Part shown: piece after piece, positions 11,062 to 23,121 of the stretch
Layout: the number at the start of each line of letters is the position of its first letter
Position numbering within the stretch: position 1 is the stretch's first letter
DNA from: Elymus sibiricus
Taxonomy: Eukaryota > Streptophyta > Magnoliopsida > Poales > Poaceae
Direction of reading: 5' to 3'
Assembly (NCBI GenBank): GCA_039707655.1
Contig: CM077673.1
Coordinates: forward strand, 271,579,288 to 271,643,287
Length of the DNA stretch: 64,000 bases
Program-made: the position numbers and the translations under genes
Notes under the pieces: generated by a model
What the model was told of the DNA's origin: nothing
The model's input: the letters and a program-made list of their open reading frames with translations, nothing else
The model's database searches: none

Positions 11062-11530
11062 TGTCGGTGTCAAAACCGGCGGATCTTGGGTAGGGGGTCC
11101 CGAGCTGTGAGACTAGGATCGATGGTAACAAGAGACGAAGGGGACAAGGTTTTACCCAGGTTCGGGCCCTCCTATGAAGGTAATACCCTACGTCCTGCTT
11201 GATTATATTGATAGTATGAGGATTACAAAGTTGATCTACCACGAGATCGTATGACTAAAACCCTAGATGAGTTCTCTTTCCCTACAACCTAAAACCCTCC
11301 GGCTTATATAGATGCCGGGGGAACCTAGGGTTACACATGGTCGGTTACACGTCGAAGGGATAAACATGCCTATTCACTACTTAAACGTGGAGGACACGCC
11401 ATGATTCCAGAAGCTTCCGTCCCGGAGTCAAGGTCTTCGATCCATCAAGTGTCCGGCAAATGGACCATATAGTCCGGCCCATAAGGAATAGGTCGGCCTC
11501 CCGAGGACCCCTTAAACTAGGACTCCCTCA
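11062..11530 (-). mobile_element. Complete B-family LTR next to the right TSD
   Basis: 469 bp, TGTCGG to CCCTCA, then ACAGG (11531-11535). It has ACAGG on both sides, as a solo LTR would. It has no internal region attached on the left, only the duplicated flank. Confidence 0.85.
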
Positions 11531-11535
11531 ACAGG
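11531..11535. repeat. Target site duplication ACAGG (right) of element B
   Basis: Same five bases as at 1582-1586; A's LTR resumes immediately after. Confidence 0.85.
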
Positions 11536-12024
11536 GTTGCAGCTTATCCTGACAAAAGGTGGTCTTCGCCTGCTAAAGTTCCCTGCCGTGACACGCTCGT
11601 GGGCTCACGGGTGACATCCGTCCTGCTGAACCCTCGGTCCTGGTCTTCTTGCATGGAAGAGGAAACCTTTGGGGGATGCCTTGGGAACCGGCGGGCTGGC
11701 GCTGCCCTTTCTATCACCAAAGAGGAAACTCTATCCTCTATGCCAGCTGGTGCGGCCCCGGAGGCCTCACGGTGCAAGCCACATCGACCAAATGGAGGGG
11801 CAGAACCACCCGCCCCCGCGAGGGCACCAGGGGTGGCTTCGCGGGGGAGGGGCTCTCCTAGGAGGCTTGTGACGTCGTGGCTGTCGTGCGCCTCGTGAGG
11901 CATCAGCCCTCGCGAAGGCCCTTCTCAGGAGGATGATTAGTGGGCCACCTGGCTGCTCAGAACAACGCCTCGCCCGGAGCGCGGGCAGATGGGCCAGGGT
12001 ACCCCCAGTCCCATGGGCCCGACA
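11536..12024 (-). mobile_element. LTR of element A, second piece
   Basis: It resumes the LTR cut at 1586 and ends at CGACA (12024), so on the minus strand the LTR begins TGTCGGGCCCATGGGACTGG. The two pieces total about 844 bp, against 862 bp for the related LTR at 24292-25153. Blocks such as GGCATCCCCCAAAGGTTTCC and GCGAAGACCACCTTTTGTC (minus strand) match 24610-24760. Confidence 0.75.
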
Positions 12025-12040
12025 GTAGCCCCCGGGCCCG
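12025..12040 (-). promoter_or_regulatory. Polypurine tract of element A
   Basis: On the minus strand GGGCCCGGGGGCTAC precedes the LTR start. It ends in GGGGGCTAC like B's tract, which marks this LTR as the 3' LTR of a minus-strand element. Confidence 0.6.
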
Positions 12041-12190
12041 CGGTGCGCACAATCCCGCCGGTTGGTGGGGATCACGGCAGTAGGCGGGGGTGCCATGACG
12101 TGGGCCCTAACCGCCCGTGGGCCGGGCACACCAGCGCCTTGGGATGCACGGCGCCCCACTTCCCTCGAGGCGTCGGAGGTCGCGCAGGCT

Positions 12191-12199
12191 GATATAAAG
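12191..12199 (+). promoter_or_regulatory. TATA box of A's antisense gene
   Basis: GATATAAAG lies about 145 bp before the ATG at 12340, the same arrangement as in B. Confidence 0.5.
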
Positions 12200-12339
12200 C
12201 CCGGGTGCGGCCGGGGGCCCCCGTTGCCATTTCTCGTGCTGCCCTCGTCTTCTTGCATCTTCTTTCTTCGCGCGGAACAGCTCTAGATCTGAGCTCTCTT
12301 GAGGCGCCTCCTTTACCCTTCCCGCGACCCAGCGCTCAG

Positions 12340-15172
12340 ATGGCGCCCGTCAACAAGAAGGGGAAGGCTTCGGCCGCCGCCGCGAACTCTGCTACCACCG
12401 AGCAGGCGCTCCTGCCCTCCCTCATCTTTGACAAAGAGAACCTGGGCCCCATGCTCCCGCTGGTAGCTGACGGGAAGAACAGGGGGCAGGCGACCGAGCT
12501 CTGTCCAGGTTCATCGGCGCCGAGCGGCTTTCCGAAGTCCGCCTATCCCTTCTTTCTCTATAGCATCTATGCCGGGCTGGTCCAGCCATTCTCCAGGTTC
12601 TTCTACACCATCCTCTCCCACTATCAGATCCACGCCTTGCACCTTCAGCCCAACTCCATTCTCCTCCTAGCCATCTTCGCCTTCTATTGCGAGGCGTTCA
12701 TGGGCATGAGGCCCTCGGTGGCGCTCATTCGCCACTTTTTCACTCCGCGGTTCACTGCCCAGGAGCACCGCTCCGCGTGCATCTTCTTCATAGACGTTAT
12801 GGGCGCGAGCATCCGCCTAAAGTCCGGGACGAAGGTTGAGGACTACCGGCAGCGTTGAGTACTCATGGACGCGTGCCGGGTCTGCCCGCACCTGGCGGCC
12901 CCCACGGACCATCCCGTGCAGTCCCCGAGGTGGGCACACGAGAAGCTCACCGACCCGAGGGCGGAGCCCGTCCTGGAGCGCATCGCTGCGCACGGGCACG
13001 CCTCCCTGATTGGGGCGATGGTTATCAAAGAGTTCTTGGGGCAGCGCATCGCGTCGCTCTAGGCACGCTTGCTCCCCGTGTGGAAGCTCTCCGGCTCGAA
13101 AGATCCGATGAGGCTGCACGTTTATGGCTTGACGCATGACGAGCTAGAGGGGGCCCTGTGGGTCCTGCTTGGCTACACCCTTGAGGATCCTCAGGAGGCG
13201 GCGCCGCCGCTGTACGCTTGTGGCAACATGGAGGCAGTGGTTGGGGAGATGCCTGTTTTCGGCGAGTGGGGTCTCGTCGGATCATGCAGGATTCCCTCCA
13301 TCGTGGTGACGCCTTCCGGCGGGAGCGGTGACGACGAGGACTCGGAGGAAACCGAGGAAAAGGGGAGTGTCAGCCGGGTACCGTCGGCTAGCCTCCATTC
13401 ATCCCTGCGCAGCCTCGGGGATGACGATGCTGTCTCGGATGAGCAGCACCAAGCGATTCCCCCCAGGCTCATGGGCCCGGGAGACGGAGCGGGGTCGTGC
13501 TCCGCGGCCCCTCCTGTACCGGCGATGGCGGTCGGTGGCGGAGATGCTGTGCCCACTCCAGCGGCTGCCGCGCCCCCTCCGGAGGCACCTCAAGCCCCTA
13601 CGGAGGCGGAGGGCTCAGATGGTCCCACCAAGGGCCGCGCCGATCATCCTTCAGGCACCGTTGGGACGGCCCGCAAAGCGGCGCGGGCACGGCGTCAGCC
13701 ATCACGAAGAAGAGGAAGTGGGCTGCCTGGGATGAGTAAGTTCCTCGACTCGCTCCCGCGTCGTGCGCCTTTGGCTGGTTATTCCAGCTAATTCTCTCCT
13801 TGGCACAAGTGCTTCGGCAGTAGCAGGGAGAAGAAGAAGAAGGCGGCCGCCGGGGAAGCAGTTGTGTGTGCCAAGAAGGCGGCCTCAACCTTTGGCTGGA
13901 ACCTTGTTGGGCGCGGGGGCGGCCTGCGCCAGCCTAGCACCATGCTTGGGCATGCGGGTGCGGCCATAGGCCCTAGCGCCTCCCTGGCGCATCAAGGGGG
14001 CGCGTGCCCCGGGGTTCCGGTGGCTCAGCCCCCAGCACCGCCTGCCAAGGCTATGGCTGCTTAGCCCCTGATGCCGCCCGCCGGGGCCGCGGCCTCCCAA
14101 CCGGCGGGAGGGGAGAGGCGACCCAGCCGCCGCCAGCCACTCCGGCTCTGGTGGTCGGCCACGAGGCGGGTCGCGGCTCAGGCTGTCCTCCAGCGGTGAT
14201 CACTCCAGGGACCCCTTGCACCAGCGCGGCGGTCTCCTCTAGCGAACCACGGGGGCCAAGCACGGAGGAGGGCTCAGAGCCCCCGGCGCTTCAAGTGTAG
14301 AGCGCTGGGGCGCTCCTTACTCCAGTTGTGTTGGGCTCCGGGGCGCCAGCCCCCGGGCCGACTCTCGCCCTAACGGATCAAAACACATTGCTTAGGCCCG
14401 GAGCTTTGACCGACGCCCAGGACGCACTCGCTTGTCTGGGGGCGGACTTCCGGGACGCCGAGGCATGTCTCTCCACCGAGCGCCTGAAGCTCGCCATGGG
14501 TTGGCGTCGGCTAGATGCCTCCACTAGGGAGGCCCACAGCAAGGCCAAGGCCACCCTCGCGGATGGCAAGAAGGAGGTTGCCGAGGCGAAGGCCGCTTTC
14601 GAGAGGGCCCTTGCCGAGAAGACATCGCTCGCCCAGCGCCTCGAACAAGCGGAAGCCGATCTGAAGGCACTTCGGGAGCGAGCCGCGCAAGCGCAGCAGC
14701 TCCAGCTGCGAGAAGAGGGCGTCGAGGCCCGCGAAAAGTAACTTGCCGGCCGCGACGCTGCCCTCACGAAGCTGGCGACAGAACAGCCACAGAGCATGAA
14801 TGCCTGGCGGCGTTGCATCGCGAGGTGGCTGAGGCCCAGGAGGCTGACGCCAAGCGGATCTCCAAGGCCAACGCCAAGACGGATGCTCGGGAGAAAGAGG
14901 TCATGGCTGCCGCCGACGCGAGGGCAGCCTCGGACCACGCCGCGATCTCCTCCCTCGAACACCGGGCCCACGAGGCTCTGTCCTCCATTTGCAGGTCGAG
15001 CTTCAATGTCCCCCTCGTTTCACAGAGCTCTAGCTACGCCGAGCTTTCTTCCAAGCTCGTGAAGGCGCTCGAGGGCGCGGCCCAGGGGGTGGATGGCATC
15101 CTGGAAGAGGAAAGTCGTGGCCTCCTCTCGGTGGCAACGACCCGCGTCTTCAGCAATCTCTTCCTTCGTGAC
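12340..15172 (+). pseudogene. Antisense extra gene of element A, first part
   Basis: Its function is unknown. It is the A-family counterpart of B's extra gene: antisense to the element and next to its 3' LTR. The N-terminus (MAPVNKKGKASA) is followed by a hydrophobic alpha-helical core (YSIYAGLVQPFSRFF, LHLQPNSILLLAIFAFYCEA) typical of Transposase_28-like proteins. A stop follows near 12856 and others near 13060 and 14060. A low-complexity Pro/Ala/Gly middle (13300-14300) leads to a long coiled coil (14400-15000; AKATLADGKKEVAEAKAAFE, RLEQAEADLKALRERA). Exon limits are not clear to me. The frame at the end (SNLFLRD) is cut by element E and continues at 23679 (PNFQFDEV). Confidence 0.68.
15169..15172. 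repeat. Target site duplication TGAC (left) of element E
   Basis: TGAC precedes TGTCGGGG here and follows the far LTR at 23675-23678. It is four bases rather than the usual five; the reading frame of A's gene is restored when E and one copy are removed. Confidence 0.75.
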
Positions 15173-15724
15173 TGTCGGGGATATAACTTCACGATATAAC
15201 CCGCCCTATTGGGCCAGGTCAACATATCAATAGTACGGTGACCTAGTCCAAGGTGGGTTGTGTCCCAAGTACAAGATAACTAAGGTGGCGGCTCACCAAG
15301 ACACTGGGCGTCCCAATACCAGAAGACGGCGGCTCGTAGCCCATGAAGCTAAGGACGCCGATTATAGTTTCCTTAAGGTGCGAGATAAGTTAGAGATGTA
15401 GTAGATCACGGGTCATGATGTGACCTGGACTCTGTTGTAGGCCCTAGGGTTTGACCTGTATATAAAGGCAGGCCCCTAGGGCCGAAGCTCTCAAGTTACA
15501 ACCTCTCGATAGCTAGGTTAGTGATTCTGCACCCTTGTAATCGAGATCTATTCATGCAATACACAAAAAGCAGGACGTAGGCTATTACCTCCATAGGAGG
15601 GGCCGAACCTGGGTAAACCCGACTCTCTCTCTTGCTTAACCCCTTCGAGTCGCCACCAAGCAGCGATGGCCCCACACCTAAGTCCTGTTACAAGGACATC
15701 TGTCGGGTTGATAAAACCACGACA
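15173..15724 (+). mobile_element. 5' LTR of element E
   Basis: 552 bp from TGTCGGGGATATAACTTCAC to AACCACGACA, with a TATA box TGTATATAAAGG at about 15458-15469. Confidence 0.9.
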
Positions 15725-15745
15725 GTTGGCGCCCACCGTGGGGCT
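15725..15745 (+). promoter_or_regulatory. Primer-binding site of element E
   Basis: GTTGGCGCCCACCGTGGGGC follows the LTR directly. This TGGCGCCC... type is common in plant Gypsy elements. Confidence 0.7.
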
Positions 15746-17202
15746 CTCGCCCGGTGGAGTTGAGTTTTCGAAGGGGATCCAGTCAGGATTTGGGAAGTTT
15801 GCGGTGAACCAGATGATCAATAGCCGCTGTGACAGGATCTACGAACCAGTTTCGGGCGTCAAGGACGACTCGATCGGACGTAGGTCACGAGATCCCGCGG
15901 GAAAGATTGGTTCAGAAACTTCCAAGCCGGACATCCACATCGACATCGATGAGCCAACTCGGAGCGCCCGATCCAATCAACGTCACGACGGTCTTCGCCG
16001 TGTATTCGTTGGCTTCACGCAAGGGGTCAGCCTTTCGGACGAGCCGGCATCCAGCGGTGACGTCCTCGTCAATTCGGATGGCACGTCATCTACAGGAGAT
16101 ACAGAGTCAATCTGCCCCCTTTATGTTGGCGGATTTGGGGGCTCTTTGGAGATCGAAGCCCCTGAGGAAAGCAATGAGTCATCTCGCCAAGTTGCCGTCT
16201 ACATGGCCGGGGCTACAGTGGTTCCAGATCCGGCCGCGGCTAGAGGTTCTGGCGGGTCAACCAAAATGCCGGCTCAGGCTATGGCTGATCTTATGGCGGA
16301 GATGTCAAAACTCGTAGATACCCCGGTGACTACGGAAAACCAGGAAGAGCGCAATGTAGAGCTAACCAAATTGCGTACCCAAACAATTGAGGTACAGAAG
16401 GAGATAGATGCTGAAAACGCACGGATGGCAGATCTGCAGACTCGTATACATCAAGAAGCCTATGATGATAGTGGATCTACAGCATTGCGTTCAACGAGTA
16501 GACGAGTCGCCTCACCACTAGACTCGCCGGGTCGATGAAATCATCCACTCGTCGGATAGCATCATGGAGGCTCAGGCAGTCCCAATATTGGAAAAGAACT
16601 ATCATTTCCAGCCTTTGGTTCTGAAGCTAGGGCGGCTCAAGCGGAAGGTGCAAGACATGGGCGACTTGATGGACGTCCTCACCAGGTATGCCGAGTCAGA
16701 TAGCACGAAGGATCCCGGCTCAGACGAGGACAAGACCTCCAAAGGCAAAAAAACTGAAGGAGGGAAAGGTCAGCACGGTCTAGGAGGCAACCAGGGGGCT
16801 CAAAATAAACGGAAGCAACCGGATGGCGGGTCAGACTTTGTGGCCAACACTTTCAAGAACCAACGCCGGAACGGTCGACCCGGAGGAGCTTACAATGCGA
16901 ATAAACCTCACAATTGTGCGGAGGCGCTTAAAGCACCTTGTCCTAAACATAGCACCCAAGATAAGCCGGCTAGCCACTTTTGGGAGAATTGTTATATCAT
17001 GCAAGAGTTCCGTAGCCAGCTTTCCAGAATAATTCAGGAGGCAATGGTGGAGGACATCCGGGTCAACATGGACCTAGCGGGTCACAAGGTGGCCCAGGAG
17101 CTGGTTTTCAACATCAAGGAAATCATGGCAATGGGCAACATCCTAGCCAAGGTAATCAGCATAATAACCAAGGGGGATTTCAAAGTAATCCCAAGCTGTT
17201 GA
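15746..17202 (+). pseudogene. Gag remnant of element E
   Basis: The remnant lies in two frames. The first (to 16538) carries MADLMAEMSKLVDTP and a charged helix (ELTKLRTQTIEVQKEIDAEN). The second (16564-17202) carries the gag C-terminal linker (GDLMDVLTRYAESDSTKD, an Arg/Lys-rich region, then CPKHSTQDKPASHFWENC). The pattern of LTRYA followed by a basic linker and a Cys-His-rich CPKH...C piece is usual at the end of plant Gypsy gag proteins. The central gag core is not recognisable, so it may have been deleted. No protease follows. Confidence 0.6.
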
Positions 17203-18907
17203 ATAACGGTCAGTATAACTAGCCCTTGAATCCCTGCATGAAATTCATAATTCTGGAGAGGATCAGTGAAGAAATCTTATGTCTCCAAGAGGGAAATAAG
17301 TCGGCCCTAGAATGCCAGTGGCCTTATCAAAACCTAGCTTCGTCGGCTCTTTTTATGTAATTTCTTCCCCCCCCTTGCAGACTTCTGTATATACTTCTTT
17401 ATGTTTCAAGTATGAATAAAGCCAGCGTATTTTGTCGTTTCAACTTACATGATGAGTTCAAGTCTTTATTTTCTGAGACAAAGGGCGCTTGGGGGCTTCC
17501 GACTCATCGAGTCTAGCTTTCTCACCCTTGCGACCCGGCATAACAATGCCACTTATTAAGGGCATTTGGGGGCTTCCAGCCCATCGGGCTTAGCTTTCTG
17601 ACCCTCTTGACCCGGCAAAATAAACGCCATATATGGTTAAACCTGCATGTGTGCTTGATGGGACTCTGATCATATGACACCGTGAACTCTTGACGAGTCA
17701 ATCCTTTTTTGGAACCTGAACTTGTTAAGGTTAAAACACCGGCTTGAGTCATGTGAGAGCCGGCACACGGAAAGCTAGGACAAACCATGGGTTATTATAC
17801 CCGCTTCATTGAAGCAAGACCCGAGCCTCGAAAGCCGGTCTTTTTCTGTCGAGCCTCGAAAGCCTGCATTATAATCATCCGTCCTTTGCATTAAAGCTAG
17901 GACTACAAAAGGTGCCTTCAAAGGGGGCTACCTTGTATTTCTAACCTTTGGGAAACAAATTACACCATAAAAACTATGTGGTGAAACCCATCACACAAAA
18001 ATATTCTGGGCACGACCCTGTTTTTACCAGTTTTTGTATAAAATAACCGGGTTATCGGCTGCATGGCGGCAATTAATTATGTTATTGTTTAAAGAGGCTA
18101 ACAAAGGACCTCAAGCTTGGACATCAATTTTGGCCAAGATTCATTGAGTCAGCTTATCAATATTGTTTTACTTGGCTTGTTACAGCAAGTTTCAGGTCCA
18201 AAATTATTACTGGCCCATGCTTCAAAGACCGGGTCAGACGATTGAATATGCGTGAGCAGCCAATCGACAAGCTATCCTGAAAATTCAACATTGTTAAAAG
18301 GGAAATAAGTTATTAAAATCAAAGGCCGGGTCATTTTGCCTAGTTATGTGTTATCAAAAGGCCCGTCAATGGAAGGATTGCATGGATGGGATGAGGAAAC
18401 AGCAAATTAAGTATCTAGCATCAAAGGTGCAAAACGTGCACGATGGCACGACAACAGTATTCAACTATCCCTATTACATGCTTAAAGAGGCCACAAATTG
18501 TTTTTCTACCCATACGTGGGAGCTTAAGTTGACAAGGTAACAGTTCAGGAAGTTCAAATCACCGACCATATGATCCGAGGAAGTGGCAGCTAATCTTGCG
18601 CATGAGACGCCTCCAGGTTATCCACCGACTGGTCTTCTGGCTCCTGGATCTGAAGGTTGTCCGCATCCCAATTGCAGTAAGATAAAGCCTGGAACACAGC
18701 CTCATCATCAAGAATCAAAGACGGGTCAACTTCAGGGGCAAAAACGTGCTCGCATCATTGAGGAGCCACATTTTTTGTTATCAAGTCAGGTGGTGGCATC
18801 CGAGTATGATTGGCGCCGTAAGCCACCTGATAGCTCCTCAGTTTCATCTCAGAAACCAGCTGAGTCGACAGGATCTGAGCATCCTTGACGCAAGCCGCGT
18901 AATCTTC
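17203..18907. other. Non-coding stretch of element E
   Basis: No convincing gene on either strand. It holds two roughly 78-bp tandem units (17484-17640) with GGGGGCTTCC and GACCCGGC motifs, and short C/T runs near 17365. Confidence 0.5.
17484..17640. repeat. Two tandem units with GGGGGCTTCC
   Basis: Units starting at about 17484 and 17562 share the order GGGC.TTTGGGGGCTTCC, CATCG.G.TTAGCTTTCT and GACCCGGCA. Confidence 0.6.
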
Positions 18908-21900
18908 CTAGGAGAATTCTGACTCGTCATTTTTAAATTCGGGAAAGCCCTTTGCCAGCTCTGTTGGATCAAGCTCTTCTCCGTAAGCTAAAGCCAGGCT
19001 CAATGCATATATCGCGCCAGATCGGGCGCCTGATCTTTTCAACTCTGGAATATGCTGAGGGATGATGGAGAGATTTTCCAATACGTTCTTGATATATTTT
19101 AAGGGTTGCTTCTCCCCTAGTGTCACCTTAATTGCGAGATGACTCCCAGTGTAGAGCTGCTCCGTCAGAGAATAAACAGCCTTGAGCATGAGCAGACTGT
19201 TATCATAATAGCTGCTGGTCCGGGGACCTACAAGATAGAACCGATGCATAAGTCGCCAGGTGCGTTATATGTATACTTCAAGGAAACAGGAGGATGTATA
19301 CACGTACCAAAAATAGCTTGGGTCATCTGGGCGATATGCCGTTTTAACCCGGATAACACCTCGGTAATGGGTTTGAGCCGACCCTCAACATCTTTTGCAC
19401 GCTTAAGCAAGGTCGTCCTTTCAGCTTCAAAGGATTTCTTCTCTTTTAAGAAGCCCGCCTTGTTGTTCTCTAGCTCAATCAAAGAAAGGCGAAGTTTTTC
19501 TTCAATGTCTGCCTAGGAAGTCTGCTTTTTCTCCAGGTCCTTTTTCAGATTGGCCACGCTGGATTCAGCTGTCTTCAAAGCTTCCTACACCATGAATAAA
19601 GTTTGCATCAAGTCCTAAGAAAATTGCAAAGCAATGTATTTGGCACTTGGAGGCTAATGTGTTTTCAGCTCCTTTTTTTACATTAAAGATGTGAACTAGA
19701 CCCGACTCATCTCAAAGAAATGATCCGGCCCTTGGGGGCTACAGGTCGACAGTTTCTTCCTAAAAGACCCGACTCATCTCAAGGATATTAGCCGGCCCTT
19801 GGGGGCTACAGGTCGACAGTTTCTTCCTAAAAGACCCGACTCATCTCAAGGAGATGAGCCGACCCTTGGGGGATACAGGTTGAGTCAACCTAACATTTGC
19901 AAGACCCAGCTTATCTTAGAAAGACAAAGATGGACCTTGGGGGCTACAAAAGGATATATGATGAGAGTATGAAAAGGAGAACATACCTCATATTTATTTT
20001 TCATCATGCTAACTAGGCCGATTTCCATCCCACGGCTTGTTGCCAGGCGGTCTAAGCAGGCAGCATGAAGATCTTCGACACTAAAGCTCTCATAATTTGG
20101 AATCTCCAACTTGGCCTTCCCTTTTTCTTGTAGTACTGCTTCATCCTTAGCAACAACCTTTGTTAACACACTGGAAGTCTCAGGAGCAGTATAACCCGTC
20201 CCGGTAATAATAACCTCAAGATTATCTATGTTTGTCACTGAAGGATTGGGCGGGTCAATGTTAACTGCTGGGGTAGCTTCAACAGTTACGGCTTCAGTAT
20301 TGGTTGGTTCAAAGGAAGCAGGTAAATCATTTTGGTTATCCTGGGAGTCTTCAGGATGATCAACATGAATTTCATGAGCCGCCGGACCAGGAAGCTCTGG
20401 CTCAGAGGCCTCCGGGTCAACAGAAGACTCATCTGTCTTCCTTTTCTTGGCTTTGGCCCTGGAAAGTCAAAAAGTATGAAAAATGGAAAGAGACAATAGT
20501 CTACTCAAAAACAGACAAAGTTGATAAGGATTTTACCCATGTTTGATGACAAAAGGCGCTAGCTTGGATGCAGTCGAGTCGTCTGACAAAGATGGCGTTT
20601 CTTGATTAACCAAGTTATAGGAATCAAAACATTGACACATCAAGCCAAAGTTCTCTTTGTAAAGTTTGGAGCATTAAGTACCTTGGCTGACCGCTTCCTA
20701 GCGACTGATTTATCGGGTAAACCCTCAACAAGATCGCCACTCCCACTGGGGGTTTGACGCCTAGACTGGTGTTGGGTTTTCTTCAAAATAAAATAAGGGT
20801 CCAGATGAGCGTCCGGGTGAGAAAAACCTACCTTCCGAACAACCCGCCTTGTTTTCAGCGGAGGCGGAGGATCTGAGTCGAAAGATATCGAAATTACCTC
20901 AACATCGCATGCACGTCTTGTCTCAACATCACCCTAAGGAAAAAGGGCGTCAGATAGATTCAACGAAATATAAACAAAGGAATTAGTTTTACCTCTGATC
21001 GGGTATCAGTGGCAGCTGTTTCGTCCATTTGAGACGGTCCTTCTGTAGCCGCTTTGTTTTTCGTCTTGCTAGGGGCGGCTTTGGGCTTGTTAGCCGTGGC
21101 ATTGAGGCATTTCCTATTCCAGAAAGAAGAGGTAGCCTGCGAAATCAAGAACTCAGACTAGAGAAGCAAAGGCTCAAAGTGCATTCAAAAAAACGGGTCA
21201 ATATCTTAAAAGGTTTTATACCGGAGGAGCCGGGTTGAGGGTGTAGAAGGGTTTCAACCCGTCTTTGCTGCAACTCTCCTGGTTTTCACCCAGCAGTCTC
21301 TTCACCATCCGGTTTATCTCATCGGCCTCCAAGGAAAAGTTGCTATACCGTTGAGGATCGTTCAAGTCGCCAGAATAGGTGCACATTAAGCCACTGCGCG
21401 GGCTTAATGGAAGAATCCTCCAAGATACCCAACACCGGGTCAAATCAACTCCCGTCAACCCGCTGGCTAGCAGAGCCCTCAACTTTGGGTAAACATGGGC
21501 ATGTTGGGAGCGCTCTTCTGGAGGAGCCCAACCCGGAAGCTGAAGATCTAAGGGAATGCGGTTGGGCCTATAACCAGGCAAAGGATTTTCCTCGGCAGGA
21601 GCAGTGTTTCAACAGTAAAACCAAGTCTTATTCCACCCTTTAGGGTGGCTTGGTAAAGTGGCAACATGGAAGAGGACGTCCTTCCGCCTTTGAATTGAAA
21701 CCCCGCCAAGTTCTAAGCCGGGAGCATCTGCGCACTCTGTTTGCCGGTTCAAATAGAAGAACTCCCTAAAGAGGGAGATGGTGGTCTCTGTTTCGAGATA
21801 CACCTCACAAAACACTTGGAACTTGCAGAGGTTCAATTTGGAGTTAGGGGCAAGGTCTTGAGGATGAAGGTCAAACAAATGCAAGACGTCCTGGAAGAAT

Positions 21901-22177
21901 TTTAACCCGGGAGGTGAAAAACCCCTCTGAAGGTGATCCAAAAATATCACCACTTCTCCTCCTGGGGATGTGGGGTCTCCTCTCCAAGGACGACTCGCCA
22001 GCCAACCACGTTTTGAGGCAGCAGAAACCCATGATCCTCATAATCCTTTAAATGGATATCAGAAACTTGAGTCGCCACCCAGTTGCAGGCTTTTGACTCC
22101 GACACAATGAGTCGCCTCGATAAGGTAAAAAAGGGCGGCTTTAGATGGCTCAAGTAAAATAATCTAAGTATTTGCAA
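18908..22177 (-). pseudogene. Antisense extra gene of element E
   Basis: Its function is unknown. It runs opposite to E's gag, between gag and the 3' LTR. The N-terminal part (22177 to about 21216) has the helical, aromatic-rich core of the Transposase_28-like group: FFTLSRRLIVSESKACNWVA, then GLKFFQDVLHLFDLHPQDLA and KFQVFCEVYLETETTISLF. A frame change near 21950 and a stop at 21609 break it. Lys/Ala/Thr-rich exons (about 21140-20990) and a Pro/Glu-rich middle (20240-20040) follow. The end is a coiled coil (19482-19300; LKEKKSFEAERTTLLKRAKD) and a conserved tail to FPEFKNDESEFS. Splice limits are only partly visible (a GT-type donor after LNPAPP near 21217). Confidence 0.65.
19699..19970. 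repeat. 67-bp tandem repeat with PPT-like core
   Basis: GACCCGACTCATCTCAA begins units at 19699, 19766 and 19833 (period 67), with a degenerate fourth from 19903. Each unit contains CTTGGGGG(C/A)TACA. The array lies in what would be an intron of the antisense gene. Confidence 0.85.
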
Positions 22178-23121
22178 TAAAGGGCAAGTCTGGTAGAATA
22201 CCAGAGTCTTTACAATGGTCTAGATGCTTGGCAAGTTACAAATACTAAGCCGGCAGAAGTGAGGGCGACTTGTGTTAAGACAATAAGTTCTTGGGAATTT
22301 TGCTAAGTATGAGACAAACAAGTTTCTCCCGAGGCAGCAACAATTTTGAATCTAAAAATAGTTCAAAAAGGCGAAAATATTCGCTAGCCCTAGCAGGGGG
22401 GCATGGAAGCAATGACATTGTTGTTCATCTAATACAAGGAAACATTAAGACATGTCATACGCAAAACAGAGTTGGTGACCCTACCGCCTTACTTTGGTGA
22501 ACATGTCCATGGGATCTACTTACAGCGCTAGCAATGGTGATGAACCGGAGATATATCGCTGAAGAACTTGAAGAACCTCGAGGTGCTATAATGGATCTAG
22601 CCGGGAGGAAGATGACTTACTCGAAGCGGTTAACCGGCGACAGGGAAAGCGCGCGGAGGATTGATTAACGAAGAAGGAATGCCGCGACGACCTCGAGGAA
22701 GATCGATGGGATGAGGAAGTTGTGGCGGTGGCGCGAGTAGCTCCCAGACTCGAGGAAGAAGAAGAAGCAAGAAAGAGAAGTGGAAAGTGAATCCAGGGCC
22801 TTTCAGTGAATATTTAAAGGGAAGGAGCCCGAAAAGACAACTGACAGGCGCGACAATCGAGGGAACACAGTAAATTTCGGGGGAAAAACGCCTCAATTTT
22901 CGGGATAAATGGATACGACCAGATTCGCCGTGATGTCACTATTGTTTTTCCAGACTGACGACAGGTGATGTCACAATAAATGAACGTTGGGAAAATGACA
23001 AGTGTGGGAGCAGAACAATCCGGCGTTTTGAGATTTGTAGAAGACACCAAACGAAAGATGAGCCGCCACAGGAAGAAAAGATCTATTGACATGAATGAAT
23101 TCAAATCAATCTGGGGCCTAA
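22178..23121. other. Upstream region of E's antisense gene and pre-LTR region
   Basis: No open gene is seen. On the minus strand a TATA-like CTTTAAATATTC lies at about 22808-22819, followed by a pyrimidine-rich leader. This suggests the antisense gene's own promoter. Before the 3' LTR the plus strand reads TCTGGGGCCTAA, a weak polypurine tract. Confidence 0.45.

Larger units (their letters stand above)
1587..11530 (-). mobile_element. Element B: polymerase-less Gypsy retrotransposon with antisense extra gene
   Basis: Read on the minus strand, the element runs from a truncated 5' LTR (10406-10560) through a primer-site region, gag (7886-10279) and protease (7056-8009), then a 5-kb part holding an antisense gene (2603-5907), a polypurine tract and the 3' LTR (1587-2032). 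No RT, RNase H or integrase is present, so it would need proteins from a relative. The right end is unusual: the 5' LTR stops at about 10560, a copy of the left flank follows (10572-11061), and then a complete LTR (11062-11530) is followed by the TSD. LTRs differ by about 3% in alignable parts by eye. A second copy of the family begins at 59272. I do not give a family name. Confidence 0.85.

Noticed and set aside
19699..19970. CRISPR-like array
   Set aside because: Units are contiguous tandem repeats without unique spacers, inside a plant retrotransposon.
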